Source: Kiloniellales bacterium (lineage in GTDB: Bacteria > Pseudomonadota > Alphaproteobacteria > Kiloniellales > JAKSBE01). From it: a stretch of DNA of 12,175 bases. A program made the translations under genes and the position numbers. Below the pieces are notes generated by a model. The model saw nothing but the letters and a program-made list of their open reading frames with translations, was not told the DNA's origin and did no database searches. Positions within the stretch are counted from its first letter, which is position 1. Each line of letters begins with the position of its first letter. Positions 1 through 8,117 of the stretch are shown here, piece by piece. The DNA lies in contig JASJAL010000232.1 of NCBI GenBank assembly GCA_030067055.1, positions 1-12,175 of the forward strand. The letters run 5' to 3'.

Positions 1-226
1 CGGCCAGGTCCGGATGGGCGTCGATCAGGGCCTCCTGGCGGTCCCGGGGCGCGATGCGAAGCACGGCACAGAGCGCCCGGTGCAGCCCCGCAGCTCTGTC
101 CGCCTCGGCCGGCAGGCCGGCGTCGAAAGCGGCTTCGGCGATCCAGGGTGAATGTTCAAAAATCCCACCGAAAGCCGCGACAAAGTCACCGCGCGACAGT
201 GTGCGCGGGTCGAGGCGCTGGGTCAT
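1..226 (-). CDS. uraD: OHCU decarboxylase UraD (3'-truncated by the window edge)
   Basis: Converts 2-oxo-4-hydroxy-4-carboxy-5-ureidoimidazoline (OHCU) to S-allantoin, the last step of cytoplasmic urate breakdown. Reading leftward from ATG 226-224 gives 75 residues before the edge, about the first 45% of a usual 160-170-residue protein. The family signature is clear: an N-terminal DFVAAFGGIFEHSPWIAEAA stretch (residues 14-33) and LIDAHPDLA at 67-75, whose His71 matches the catalytic histidine of the HPDL motif. The following LT.ES..EQ region lies outside the window. The start codon overlaps the puuE stop (ATGA, 226-223), so the two are probably translationally coupled, with uraD second. Family assignment is firm. 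Whether the protein stands alone or is fused to another domain cannot be judged from the fragment. Confidence 0.93.
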   Translation of the reverse strand, partial: MTQRLDPRTLSRGDFVAAFGGIFEHSPWIAEAAFDAGLPAEADRAAGLHRALCAVLRIAPRDRQEALIDAHPDLA

Positions 227-1137
227 GGCGCACCGCCGTGCTGTGCATGCCAGTGGCGGGCGATGTCGAGCCGGCGGGTGATCCAGACCGCCTCGTGCCC
301 GGCGGCGTAGTCGAGAAAGCGCCCCAAGGCGGCAGCTCGCCCGGGCCGACCGGCCAGGCGGCAGTGCAGGCCGACCGACATCATCTTGGGCGCACCCTGG
401 CGGCCTTCCTCGTAGAGCAGGTCGAAGCTGTCCCGCAGGTAGGCGAAGAACTGGTCACCCGAATTGAAGCCCTGCGCGGTGGCGAAGCGCATGTCGTTGG
501 CATCCAGGGTGTAGGGCACGATCAGGTGCGGGCCCTTTGGGCCTTTAACCCAATAAGGAAGATCGTCGGCATAAGAGTCTGAAGAATAGAGAAATCCACC
601 TTCATCCATGATCAGATTCAGAGTGTTCGCCGAGCAGCGGCCGGTGTACCAGCCGAGCGGGCGTTCGCCGACGGCTTCGCTGTGGATCCGGATCGCCTCG
701 GCCAGGTGTCGGCGCTCCTCCGCCTCGGACATATCTCGGTAATCGATCCACTTCAGGCCATGGGAAGCGATCTCCCACCCGGCCTCGCGCATCCCCGTGA
801 CCGCGTCAGGGTTGCGCGCGAGGGCGGTTGCCACGCCGTAGACGGTGACCGGCAGATCGCGCTCGGTGAAGAGGCGCCAGAGACGCCAGAAGCCGGCCCG
901 GCTGCCGTACTCGTAGATCGATTCCATGTTCGGGTGGCGCTGGCCGGGCCAGGGCTCGGCGCCGACGATCTCGCTGAGGAAGGCCTCGGACGCGGGGTCG
1001 CCGTGGAGGATGCAGTTCTCTCCACCTTCCTCGTAGTTGATCACGAACTGCAGGGCGAGCCGCGCCCCGCCCGGCCACCTGGGGTCCGGCGGGCGGCGTC
1101 CGTAGCCGACAAGATCCCGGGGATAGGCCTCGGTCAT
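223..1137 (-). CDS. puuE: Allantoinase PuuE (polysaccharide-deacetylase-like)
   Basis: Hydrolyses allantoin to allantoate in the cytoplasm. The 304-residue product has the usual length of PuuE proteins (about 300-316) and is recognisable end to end: YPRDLVGYG (5-13), [10 protein letters not shown] (31-40), [15 protein letters not shown] (71-85), [12 protein letters not shown] (122-133), [10 protein letters not shown] (158-167), the [15 protein letters not shown] stretch (182-196), [12 protein letters not shown] (254-265) and [11 protein letters not shown] (287-297). This is the NodB/deacetylase-fold allantoinase, unrelated to the zinc amidohydrolase AllB. It is the first leftward gene, and its stop overlaps the uraD start. 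The ATG at 1137 matches the family N-terminus. A GAGGAG sequence precedes it but only about 2 nt away, a tight spacing, so translation efficiency may be modest. Confidence 0.96.
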   Translation of the reverse strand: MTEAYPRDLVGYGRRPPDPRWPGGARLALQFVINYEEGGENCILHGDPASEAFLSEIVGAEPWPGQRHPNMESIYEYGSRAGFWRLWRLFTERDLPVTVYGVATALARNPDAVTGMREAGWEIASHGLKWIDYRDMSEAEERRHLAEAIRIHSEAVGERPLGWYTGRCSANTLNLIMDEGGFLYSSDSYADDLPYWVKGPKGPHLIVPYTLDANDMRFATAQGFNSGDQFFAYLRDSFDLLYEEGRQGAPKMMSVGLHCRLAGRPGRAAALGRFLDYAAGHEAVWITRRLDIARHWHAQHGGAP

Positions 1138-1152
1138 CGCTCCTCGCTTCCG

Positions 1153-1170
1153 CTCGCCCCGATGGGCGAG
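1153..1170 (-). other. Hairpin in the predicted puuE leader
   Basis: CTCGCCC (1153-1159) and GGGCGAG (1164-1170) are perfect reverse complements separated by the tetranucleotide CGAT. If the puuE transcript starts upstream of 1170, the leader would carry a 7-bp, mostly G-C stem ending about 15 nt before the start codon, close to the GAGGAG ribosome-binding site. It could affect translation of puuE-uraD, or be a chance palindrome in GC-rich DNA. No T-run follows it, so it is not an intrinsic terminator. Confidence 0.35.
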
Positions 1171-1209
1171 GCTATTTCACTACGTCCCATGGATCGGAGT
1201 AAACTGCTA

Positions 1210-1227
1210 CGCTATCGGCTAGCGATA
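1210..1227. promoter_or_regulatory. Overlapping inverted repeats, candidate operator
   Basis: Two inverted repeats overlap here: CGCTA-N5-TAGCG (1210-1224) and TATCG-N5-CGATA (1213-1227). The self-complementary CGATCG follows at 1228-1233. They lie 24-41 nt upstream of the uraH start, where a dimeric repressor or activator could control the rightward operon. The second arm pair has the size expected of a dimeric helix-turn-helix site, but it matches no operator consensus I can name with confidence. It does not fit a LysR ATC-N9-GAT box, since the spacing here is 7. Confidence 0.4.
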
Positions 1228-1251
1228 CGATCGGATGGAAGAGGCGAAGGC

Positions 1252-1629
1252 ATGACTCAATCCGAGGCCGAAGGAAAGGGCCGGCTGACGACCCATGTGC
1301 TGGACACCTCGCTGGGGCGACCGGCGGCCGGTGTCCGAATCGAGCTCTTCCGGGAGGAGGCATCGGGGCGGCAGCACCTGGGCGAGGCGGTGACCAACGC
1401 CGACGGCCGCTGCGAGGCACCCTTGCTCAGCGGCGCCGTGTTCGAGACCGGGTGCTACGAACTGGTCTTCCACGTCGGCGCCTATTTCCGGGCCCTGGAG
1501 ATCGCACTGCCTGCGCCGCCATTTCTGGACCAGGTGCCAATCCGCTTCGGCATCGCCGAGGCCGGCGGACACTATCACGTGCCCCTTTTGATCTCGCCCT
1601 ACGGTTACAGCACCTACCGGGGCAGCTGA
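1252..1629 (+). CDS. uraH: 5-hydroxyisourate hydrolase (transthyretin-like protein)
   Basis: Hydrolyses 5-hydroxyisourate, the PuuD product, to OHCU. The 125-residue protein is a single transthyretin-fold domain of normal length. Family hallmarks are [14 protein letters not shown] (12-25, catalytic His15), DGR (51-53, Arg53), [16 protein letters not shown] (107-122) and the diagnostic C-terminal YRGS that distinguishes HIU hydrolases from animal transthyretins. No signal peptide is seen, so it should be cytoplasmic. ATG 1252 is chosen because GGAAGAGG (1237-1244) lies 7 nt upstream and because the in-frame ATG at 1189 would add an Arg-rich 21-residue extension not seen in the family and would run through the putative operator. 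First gene of the rightward operon; its stop is 19 bp before xdhA. Confidence 0.96.
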   Translation: MTQSEAEGKGRLTTHVLDTSLGRPAAGVRIELFREEASGRQHLGEAVTNADGRCEAPLLSGAVFETGCYELVFHVGAYFRALEIALPAPPFLDQVPIRFGIAEAGGHYHVPLLISPYGYSTYRGS

Positions 1630-1648
1630 GGGGGAGCTGGACGCCAAG

Positions 1649-3121
1649 ATGCGCGAGGAGATCCGCTTCCTGCTCGGCCACGAGCCCCGCGTCGTCAAGA
1701 CGCTGGATCCGACCATGACCGTGCTCGACTACCTCCGCCAGGAGGAAGGCCTGGTCGGGACCAAGGAGGGCTGCAACGAGGGCGACTGCGGAGCCTGTAC
1801 GGTGGTCCGTGTGCGGCCTAGGAACGGCCGGCTCCACCACGAGGCGCTCAACGCCTGCATCCAGTTCCTGCCCACCCTTGACGGCTGCCAGCTGTTGACC
1901 GTCGAGCACCTCGCCGCACCCGACGGAACCCTCCACCCGGTCCAGCAGGCCATGGTCGACTGCCACGGTTCGCAGTGCGGCTTCTGCACCCCGGGCTTCG
2001 TGATGTCGCTCTTCGCCATGAGCCGCAACTTCGAGGCGGTGCCTTCGGACTCCGAGATCGACGACACCCTGGCCGGCAACCTCTGCCGCTGCACCGGCTA
2101 CGCGCCGATCGCGCGGGCGGCGGCACGGCTCTTCGACACGGATCCGCGAAGGGACCACTTCACCGCGCGGGAGGCCGAGACCCTGGAGGCGCTGAGTCAG
2201 CTGCGGGACCACGTGACCCTGGCATTCGGCCAGGGCCCGCGCCGCTTCTTCGCGCCGGCGACGCTCGACGCGCTGGCCGAGCTTCTGACCGCCCATCCCG
2301 AGGCGACCGTTGTCGCCGGCTCCACCGACGTCGGGCTCTGGGTAACCAAGGCGCTGCAGCGCCTGGGCACGGTGGTCTGGCTGGGCCGCATCGACGAGCT
2401 GGCGCAGGTCGTGGAGACCGAGCAGTCAATCGAGATCGGTGCCGGGGCCAGCTACACCGACGCAGCGGAGACCCTGTCCCGGCACTATCCGGACATGGGC
2501 GAAGTGATCCGGCGCCTGGGCTCGGTCCAGATCCGGAACCTCGGCACGATCGGCGGCAACATCGCGAACGGTTCCCCGATCGGGGACTCGCCGCCTCTGC
2601 TGATCGCTGCCGGCGCCACCCTCCATCTTCGCCTGGGTGACAAGCGGCGCAGCCTTCCGTTGGAGGACTTCTTCCTCGACTACGGCAAGCAGGATCGACA
2701 GCCCGGCGAGTTCGTCGAGAAGGTCGAGGTGCCTTTGCCGGCGGCGGGGAGCACCTTTCGGGCCTACAAGATCTCCAAGCGGTTCGATCAGGACATCTCC
2801 GCCGTGCTGGGCGCTTTTCAGCTGCGCTTCGACGGTGCCCGGGTGACCGAGGCGCGAGTTGCCTACGGCGGCATGGCGGCCACGCCGAAGCGGGCGACCG
2901 CGGTCGAATCCTGCCTCATCGGCGCCGACTGGGACGAGGCCACCGTGGAACGCGCCATGGCGGCCCTCGAGCAGGATTTCGTGCCGATCACGGACTGGCG
3001 GGCCAGCGCCGGCTACCGCCTGCAGGTGGCCAAGAACCTGTTGCGACGCTTCCACATCGAGACCAGCGATCCGGCGACCGAGACCCGGTTGGTCGGCGAC
3101 CGGAGCCTGGCCCATGCCTGA
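1649..3121 (+). CDS. xdhA: Xanthine dehydrogenase small subunit XdhA ([2Fe-2S]/FAD)
   Basis: Electron-transfer subunit of XDH: electrons from the Mo site in XdhB pass through two [2Fe-2S] clusters to FAD and then NAD+. The 490-residue protein has the normal order. A plant-ferredoxin-like domain ligates one cluster with Cys42, Cys47, Cys50 (CNEGDCGAC) and Cys70. A helical domain ligates the other with Cys110, Cys113 (CGFC), Cys146 and Cys148 (LCRC). An FAD-binding domain spans about 195-365 (VVAGSTDVG 221-229; TIGGNIANGSPIGDSPPLL 300-318), followed by the CO-dehydrogenase-flavoprotein-type C-terminal domain (about 370-475). All eight cluster cysteines are present. A purine-rich GAGGGGGA lies about 13 nt before the ATG, rather far. 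The 3' end overlaps xdhB by 8 nt, as expected for stoichiometric subunits. Confidence 0.97.
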   Translation: MREEIRFLLGHEPRVVKTLDPTMTVLDYLRQEEGLVGTKEGCNEGDCGACTVVRVRPRNGRLHHEALNACIQFLPTLDGCQLLTVEHLAAPDGTLHPVQQAMVDCHGSQCGFCTPGFVMSLFAMSRNFEAVPSDSEIDDTLAGNLCRCTGYAPIARAAARLFDTDPRRDHFTAREAETLEALSQLRDHVTLAFGQGPRRFFAPATLDALAELLTAHPEATVVAGSTDVGLWVTKALQRLGTVVWLGRIDELAQVVETEQSIEIGAGASYTDAAETLSRHYPDMGEVIRRLGSVQIRNLGTIGGNIANGSPIGDSPPLLIAAGATLHLRLGDKRRSLPLEDFFLDYGKQDRQPGEFVEKVEVPLPAAGSTFRAYKISKRFDQDISAVLGAFQLRFDGARVTEARVAYGGMAATPKRATAVESCLIGADWDEATVERAMAALEQDFVPITDWRASAGYRLQVAKNLLRRFHIETSDPATETRLVGDRSLAHA

Positions 3122-5444
3122 CTCGCGGTCACCCGAACAGATCAGCGGTGCGGTGCACCAGGCACGGCGCCACGACAGCGCCCACAAGCACGTCTCCGGG
3201 GAAGCCGCCTACATCGACGACCTGCGCGAACCCGTCGGATTGCTGCACGTTTGCCTGGGAGTCGGGGGCGAGGCCCACGCCCGCGTGACCACACTCGATC
3301 TCGAGCCGGTACGCGCGGCCAAGGGCGTGGTCGCCGTGTTCACCGCGGACGACATTCCCGGCATCAACGACATCAGCCCGACCCACCGCGACGACGAGCC
3401 GGTCTTCTCGAGCGACCGGATCCTCTTCGCCGGCCAGCCGCTCTTCGCCGTGGCGGCCGAGACCCGCGATCAGGCGCGCCGGGCGGCCCGCCTTGCCGTC
3501 ATCGAGACCGAAACGCTGGAGCCCGTACTGACCTTGGAGGCCGCCAAGGCGGACGGGACCCTGGTCACCGATCCCTTGACCCTGTCGCGCGGCGACGTGG
3601 CCGCAGCGCTGAAGGGGGCGCCTCAGCGAATTGCCGGGCGCATGGAGATCGGCGGACAGGACCACTTCTACCTGGAGGGTCAGATCGCGATGGCCCTGCC
3701 GGGCGAGGACGACGAGGTGACGGTCTTTTCCTCGACCCAGCACCCGAGCGAGATCCAGCACATGGTGGCCAAGGTCCTCGGCGTTTCCTCCGGCGCGGTG
3801 ACGGTCGAGGTTCGGCGCATGGGCGGCGCCTTCGGCGGCAAGGAGACCCAGGGCAACCTCTTCGCCGCGGTGGCCGCGCTGGTCGCCAAGGCGACCGGCC
3901 GGGCGGCGAAGCTGAGGCCCGACCGCGACGACGACATGATCATCACCGGCAAGCGCCACGAGTTTCTGGTCGACTACGAAGTTGGCTTCGACGAAGAGGG
4001 CGCGATCCAGGCGGTCGATATGACCTATGCGGCGCGCTGTGGCTGGTCCGCCGACCTCTCGGGCCCGATCGCCGATCGGGCGCTGTTCCACGCCGACAAC
4101 TGCTACTTCTATCCGGCGGTCCATCTGACCTCGGAACCGCTGAAGACCAACACGGTGTCAAATACCGCCTTCCGCGGCTTCGGCGGTCCCCAGGGGATGG
4201 TCGGCGGCGAGCGCCTCATCGAGGAGATCGCCTTCGCCACCGGCAAGGACCCGCTCGAGATCCGCAAGCGCAACCTCTATGGCAAGTCCGAGCGGAACCT
4301 CACGCCCTACCACCAGGAGGTGAAGGACAACGTCGCCCTCGAGATCATCGAGGCGCTGGAGACCTCGGCCGACTACTGGGGCCGCCGCGAGGCGCTGCGC
4401 GCGGCCAATGCCGAATCGCGGGTCATCAAGCACGGCCTGGCTCTGACCCCGGTCAAGTTCGGGATCTCCTTCACCGCGACCCACTACAACCAGGCCGGGG
4501 CGCTGGTCCACGTCTACAACGACGGCAGCATCCACCTGAACCACGGCGGCACCGAGATGGGGCAGGGGCTTTACGTCAAGGTCGCCCAGGTGGTCGCCGA
4601 AGAGTTCCAGGTCGACATCGAGCAGGTGCGGATCTCGGCGACGACCACGGGCAAGGTGCCCAACACTTCGGCCACGGCGGCCTCGTCGGGTTCGGACCTG
4701 AACGGCATGGCGGCCCAGGCGGCGGCCCGGACCATCAAGGGCCGGCTCATCGAGTTCGCAGTGGACCGCTGGGGCGTGCCGCGGGAGCAGGTGGTCTTCC
4801 TGCCTGGCCGCGTCCGGGTCGGCAACAGCGAGATGGCCTTCGCCGAGCTGGTCAAGCAGGCCTACATGGCGCGGGTCTCCTTGTCCTCGACTGGCTTCTA
4901 CAAAACGCCAAAGATCCACTGGGATCGGGCAAAGGGGCGGGGTCGTCCGTTCTACTACTACGGCTACGGTGCGGCCTGTTCCGAGGTCGCGGTCGACACC
5001 TTGACCGGGGAATACCGGGTCGAAAGGGTCGACATCCTCCACGATGTCGGCAAGTCTTTGAATCCGGCGATCGACCTGGGCCAGATCGAGGGGGGATTCG
5101 TGCAGGGCATGGGCTGGCTGACCACCGAGGAGCTCTGGTGGGACGACGCGGGGCGGCTGCGCACCCACGCGCCCAGCACCTACAAGATTCCGGCCTGCGG
5201 CGACCGGCCGCGGGTCTTCAACGTCGAAATCCTGAAGAACGCCGAGAACCGCGAGGAGACGATCTACCGCTCGAAGGCGGTCGGCGAGCCGCCGCTGATG
5301 CTGGCGATCTCGGTGCTTCACGCCCTGTCCGATGCCGTGGCCAGCGTTGCCGGGCACAAGGTCTGTCCGCGCCTGGACCCGCCGGCGACGCCGGAGCGGG
5401 TGCTCGCGGCGGTCGAGCGCCTGCGTGCGGCGGGAGTGGCGTGA
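3114..5444 (+). CDS. xdhB: Xanthine dehydrogenase large subunit XdhB (molybdopterin-binding)
   Basis: Catalytic Mo-cofactor subunit oxidising hypoxanthine to xanthine and xanthine to urate. The 776-residue product matches the usual XdhB length. Active-site residues align by motif and spacing with bovine and Rhodobacter XDH: Gln209 (SSTQH), Glu244 (GGAFGGKE), Arg322 (DRALFHADN), Arg354/Phe356 (FRGFGGPQ) and the catalytic base Glu725 (AVGEPP). Arg322 to Arg354 is 32 residues, the same spacing as bovine Arg880 to Arg912. Cofactor-contact stretches GGTEMGQGL (478-486) and TAASSGSDLNG (521-531) are intact. The arginine and glutamates point to a purine oxidase rather than an aldehyde oxidase. ATG 3114 lies inside the xdhA end (8-nt overlap); the open frame upstream of it is only a shadow of xdhA. 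The stop overlaps the next GTG. The insertion chaperone gene xdhC does not follow. Confidence 0.97.
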   Translation: MPDSRSPEQISGAVHQARRHDSAHKHVSGEAAYIDDLREPVGLLHVCLGVGGEAHARVTTLDLEPVRAAKGVVAVFTADDIPGINDISPTHRDDEPVFSSDRILFAGQPLFAVAAETRDQARRAARLAVIETETLEPVLTLEAAKADGTLVTDPLTLSRGDVAAALKGAPQRIAGRMEIGGQDHFYLEGQIAMALPGEDDEVTVFSSTQHPSEIQHMVAKVLGVSSGAVTVEVRRMGGAFGGKETQGNLFAAVAALVAKATGRAAKLRPDRDDDMIITGKRHEFLVDYEVGFDEEGAIQAVDMTYAARCGWSADLSGPIADRALFHADNCYFYPAVHLTSEPLKTNTVSNTAFRGFGGPQGMVGGERLIEEIAFATGKDPLEIRKRNLYGKSERNLTPYHQEVKDNVALEIIEALETSADYWGRREALRAANAESRVIKHGLALTPVKFGISFTATHYNQAGALVHVYNDGSIHLNHGGTEMGQGLYVKVAQVVAEEFQVDIEQVRISATTTGKVPNTSATAASSGSDLNGMAAQAAARTIKGRLIEFAVDRWGVPREQVVFLPGRVRVGNSEMAFAELVKQAYMARVSLSSTGFYKTPKIHWDRAKGRGRPFYYYGYGAACSEVAVDTLTGEYRVERVDILHDVGKSLNPAIDLGQIEGGFVQGMGWLTTEELWWDDAGRLRTHAPSTYKIPACGDRPRVFNVEILKNAENREETIYRSKAVGEPPLMLAISVLHALSDAVASVAGHKVCPRLDPPATPERVLAAVERLRAAGVA

Positions 5445-7051
5445 GCGTGGCGGCCGTGCAAGGCGGGAATGGCGGAACGCCGCCGCGCCTGGAGGTCAGG
5501 GCGGCAACCAAGCGCTTCCCGGGCGTGCTCGCCAACGACAAGGTGAGCTTCTCGGTCCAGCCCGGCGAGATCCACGCCCTGCTGGGCGAGAACGGTGCCG
5601 GCAAGAGCACCCTCGTGAAGATGATCTACGGCGTCCTGCATCCCGACGAGGGCGAGCTGCTGTGGGACGGCGCAGCCGTCACGGTCGCCGACCCGCGGAG
5701 CGCCAGGGCGCTGGGCATCGGCATGGTGTTCCAGCACTTCTCGCTCTTCGAGGCCATGACGGTGCTGGAGAACGTCGCCCTGGGCATGGACAAGCCCGGC
5801 GACCTGCGCGCTCTCTCGGACCGGGTCGAGGAGGTCTCCCGCACCTACGGCCTGCCGCTCGATCCGCTGCGCGAGGTCCACACCCTTTCGGTCGGCGAGC
5901 GACAGCGGATCGAGATCGTCCGCTGCCTGCTGCAGAATCCCAAGCTGCTGATCATGGACGAGCCGACCTCGGTGCTGACCCCGCAGGAGGTCGAGAGGCT
6001 GTTCGAAACCCTGCGCAAGCTGGCTTCCGAGGGCTGTTCGATCCTCTACATCAGCCACAAGCTGCAGGAGATCAAGGCGCTCTGCGATCGGGCGACGATC
6101 CTGCGCGGCGGCAAGGTGGTCGCGGAATGCGATCCCGAGGCCGAGACCGCAACCAGCTTGGCGCAGATGATGATTGGGGCCGAGCTTAAGTCCCTCGACC
6201 GGCGAAGCGGAACCGGAGGCGGCGAGGTGCGGCTGACGGTCGAGGGCCTGGACTTGCCGTCCGACGATGCCCACGGCACCGATCTGCACAACATCTCGTT
6301 GGAGGTCCGTGGCGGTGAGGTCTTCGGCATCGCCGGGGTTGCCGGCAATGGCCAGAACGAATTGCTGCAGGCCCTGTCGGGCGAGGTTCTGTCCGAGCGC
6401 CCCGAGGTGATCCGCATCGACAACCACAGCGTGGGCTTTCTCGACGCCGGCGAGCGCCGCCGCCAGGGCCTTTGCTGCGTGCCGGAGGAGAGACTTGGCC
6501 ACGGTGCGGTGCCGGCCATGGACCTGGTCGAGAATGCGGTCCTCAGCGGGCACCATCGCATGGGTCTGCTGACGGCGCTCTTCATTCGGTCACTGGCGGC
6601 CGGTCGTTTCGCCGAGCAGATCGTCGACGACTTCGACGTCCGGACGCCGGGGGTCGCGGCCTCGGCCGGCAGCCTCTCGGGCGGCAACCTGCAGAAGTTC
6701 ATCGTCGGCCGGGAGATCCTCCAGGCCCCGGGAGTCCTGGTCGCCTCGCAGCCGACCTGGGGCGTCGATGCCGGGGCGGCGGCGGCGATCCACCAGGCGC
6801 TCTTCGACCTGGCCGGTCAGGGAACCGCGGTCCTGGTGATCTCCCAAGACCTGGACGAGCTGCTGGCGATCACCGATCGTTTGGCGGTGATCAACGTCGG
6901 CGTCCTGTCCAACGCTCTGGTCACGGCCGAGGCCTCGGTCGAGGAGATCGGCCTCCTGATGGGGGGCATTCACGGCCTTGACGCGCACCCGGCGCCCGGC
7001 GCGGCGCAGGCAGGGCCCCGGGCGGAGCAGGGGGCGGGCGATGGCGATTAA
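5441..7051 (+). CDS. BMP-family (nucleoside/purine) ABC importer, two-domain ATP-binding protein
   Basis: Energises the importer encoded by the next three genes. With a GTG start the product is 536 residues and carries two ABC domains, like RbsA/NupA/YufO-type proteins of the branched carbohydrate/nucleoside class. Domain 1 is complete: Walker A GENGAGKST (49-57), Q-loop Gln98, signature LSVGE (149-153), Walker B LLIMDE (169-174) and switch His206. Domain 2 is degenerate: GVAGNGQNEL replaces Walker A (299-308), the signature LSGGN (412-416) is intact, Walker B is replaced by VLVASQPTWGVD (432-443), and Gln469 sits near the switch-histidine position. Such asymmetry is normal for the class. GTG 5441 overlaps the xdhB stop (GTGA); in-frame GTGs at 5447 and 5456 are alternatives, and GGGAG at 5432-5436 is better spaced for 5447. 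The last 25 residues are an Ala/Gly/Pro-rich tail. Confidence 0.93.
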   Translation: MSVAAVQGGNGGTPPRLEVRAATKRFPGVLANDKVSFSVQPGEIHALLGENGAGKSTLVKMIYGVLHPDEGELLWDGAAVTVADPRSARALGIGMVFQHFSLFEAMTVLENVALGMDKPGDLRALSDRVEEVSRTYGLPLDPLREVHTLSVGERQRIEIVRCLLQNPKLLIMDEPTSVLTPQEVERLFETLRKLASEGCSILYISHKLQEIKALCDRATILRGGKVVAECDPEAETATSLAQMMIGAELKSLDRRSGTGGGEVRLTVEGLDLPSDDAHGTDLHNISLEVRGGEVFGIAGVAGNGQNELLQALSGEVLSERPEVIRIDNHSVGFLDAGERRRQGLCCVPEERLGHGAVPAMDLVENAVLSGHHRMGLLTALFIRSLAAGRFAEQIVDDFDVRTPGVAASAGSLSGGNLQKFIVGREILQAPGVLVASQPTWGVDAGAAAAIHQALFDLAGQGTAVLVISQDLDELLAITDRLAVINVGVLSNALVTAEASVEEIGLLMGGIHGLDAHPAPGAAQAGPRAEQGAGDGD

Positions 7052-8114
7052 GGTCGAGCCGAGGCGCGAGATCTCGCGGCGGCTGCTCTATCTCACGCCG
7101 CTGCTGGCCTTCCTGCTGACGGTTATCACCGGTTTCTTTCTCTTCGCCCTGATGGGCAGCGATCCCTTCCTGGCGCTCTACCATTTCTTCATCTCGCCGC
7201 TCTTGAGTCTCTACGGACTGAGCGAGCTGCTGGTGAAGGGCGCGCCGCTGATCATGATCGGGGTCGGCCTGGCGATCGGCTTCCGGGCCAACGTCTGGAA
7301 CATCGGCGCCGAGGGCCAGCTCACCCTGGGCGCGGTCGCCGGCGGCGGATTGGGCCTGCTGTTCTGGAACGAGACCGGGTTTTGGATCCTGCCGCTGATG
7401 TGCGTGGCCGGAATCCTCGGCGGGATGGCCTATGGCGCGATCCCGGCTTTCCTCAAAACCCGCTTCGGGGTCAACGAGATCCTGACCAGCCTGATGCTGA
7501 CCTACGTCGCGACCCTGTTCCTCAGCACCCTGGTCTACGGACCCTGGAAGGACCCGGAGGGCTTCAACTTCCCGCAGTCGCGGATGTTCACCGACTCGGC
7601 CTTGTTGCCGATCATCCTGGAGGGCACGCGACTCAACCTGGGCGCCGTGGTTGCGATCCTGGTTGCGGTCGCCGGCTGGGTCCTGATGACCTTCACCATC
7701 GTCGGTTTCCAGGTCCGGGTGGTCGGCCTGGCGCCTGCGGCGGCGCGCTTCGCCGGCTTCAGCCGCAAGCGGGTGATCTGGCTGAGCCTGCTGATCGGCG
7801 GTGGCCTGGCCGGCCTGGCCGGGACCTTCGAGGTCGCCGGGCCGATCGGCCAGCTGGTGCCGGTGATCACCCCGGGCTACGGCTTCACCGCGATCATCGT
7901 TGCCTTTCTCGGCCGGTTGCATCCCCTGGGAATCATTCTCTCCGGCCTGCTGATGGCGCTGTCCTACATCGGCGGCGAGAACGCCCAGGTCGAGGTCGGT
8001 TTGCCCCAGGCGGTCACCGGCGTCTTCCAGGGCTTGCTACTGTTCTTCCTTCTGGCCTCGGATTTCCTGGTTCGCTACCGGATCCGGATCCTCAAGCCCG
8101 TGACGGAGGGATAA
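7041..8114 (+). CDS. BMP-family ABC importer, permease subunit 1
   Basis: First of two membrane subunits forming the translocation channel in the inner membrane. The 357-residue protein is very hydrophobic, with about eight or nine membrane segments. The first follows a positively charged N-terminus (about 15-38), and later ones cluster around 66-82, 95-108, 113-135, 148-167, 200-222, 245-262, 282-310 and 325-342. The stretch IGFRANVWNIGAEGQLTLGA (79-98) is the conserved cytoplasmic coupling region of this permease family (BPD_transp_2, as in NupP/YufP), and GVNEILTSLMLTYVA (143-157) is also typical. It overlaps the ATPase gene by 11 nt, and the ATG at 7041 gives the family-like MAIKVEPRR start. 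Substrate cannot be read from the sequence; the operon suggests purines or nucleosides. Confidence 0.92.
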   Translation: MAIKVEPRREISRRLLYLTPLLAFLLTVITGFFLFALMGSDPFLALYHFFISPLLSLYGLSELLVKGAPLIMIGVGLAIGFRANVWNIGAEGQLTLGAVAGGGLGLLFWNETGFWILPLMCVAGILGGMAYGAIPAFLKTRFGVNEILTSLMLTYVATLFLSTLVYGPWKDPEGFNFPQSRMFTDSALLPIILEGTRLNLGAVVAILVAVAGWVLMTFTIVGFQVRVVGLAPAAARFAGFSRKRVIWLSLLIGGGLAGLAGTFEVAGPIGQLVPVITPGYGFTAIIVAFLGRLHPLGIILSGLLMALSYIGGENAQVEVGLPQAVTGVFQGLLLFFLLASDFLVRYRIRILKPVTEG

Positions 8115-8117
8115 GCC

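Larger units (their letters stand above)
1138..1251. promoter_or_regulatory. Divergent promoter/operator region between puuE and uraH
   Basis: This 114-bp gap is the only place from which both transcripts can start, so promoters and operators for the whole locus probably lie here. It is visibly more AT-rich in its middle (about 1171-1230) than the flanking genes. Weak candidate elements exist (TTCACT 1176-1181 with GTAAAC 1199-1204 rightward; TTTACT on the other strand leftward), but none is a convincing sigma-70 promoter, so I do not assign start sites. It also holds overlapping inverted repeats near uraH and a hairpin in the puuE leader, listed separately. No regulator gene is present in the window. 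Confidence 0.6.

Noticed and set aside
54..582. Small + strand open frames at the left end
   Set aside because: They run antisense to uraD and puuE, which have clear family signatures. Their translations show no recognisable domain.
682..1251. Upstream extension of uraH, including an in-frame ATG at 1189
   Set aside because: The extension overlaps puuE and the divergent control region, adds residues not seen in HIU hydrolases and has no signal peptide. ATG 1252 has a well-spaced GGAAGAGG.
3251..5440. Long open + strand frame through xdhB continuous with the ABC ATPase frame, suggesting a giant 1266-residue protein
   Set aside because: The part inside xdhB is Arg/Gly/Pro-rich with no domain features, while the xdhB frame carries all XDH motifs. 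The ATPase domain begins only after 5441.
6337..6790. Loss-of-function damage in the second nucleotide-binding domain of the ATPase (degenerate Walker A and B)
   Set aside because: Degeneracy of the second domain is usual for two-domain ATPases of this importer class, and the frame is intact, so it is not a sign of a pseudogene.
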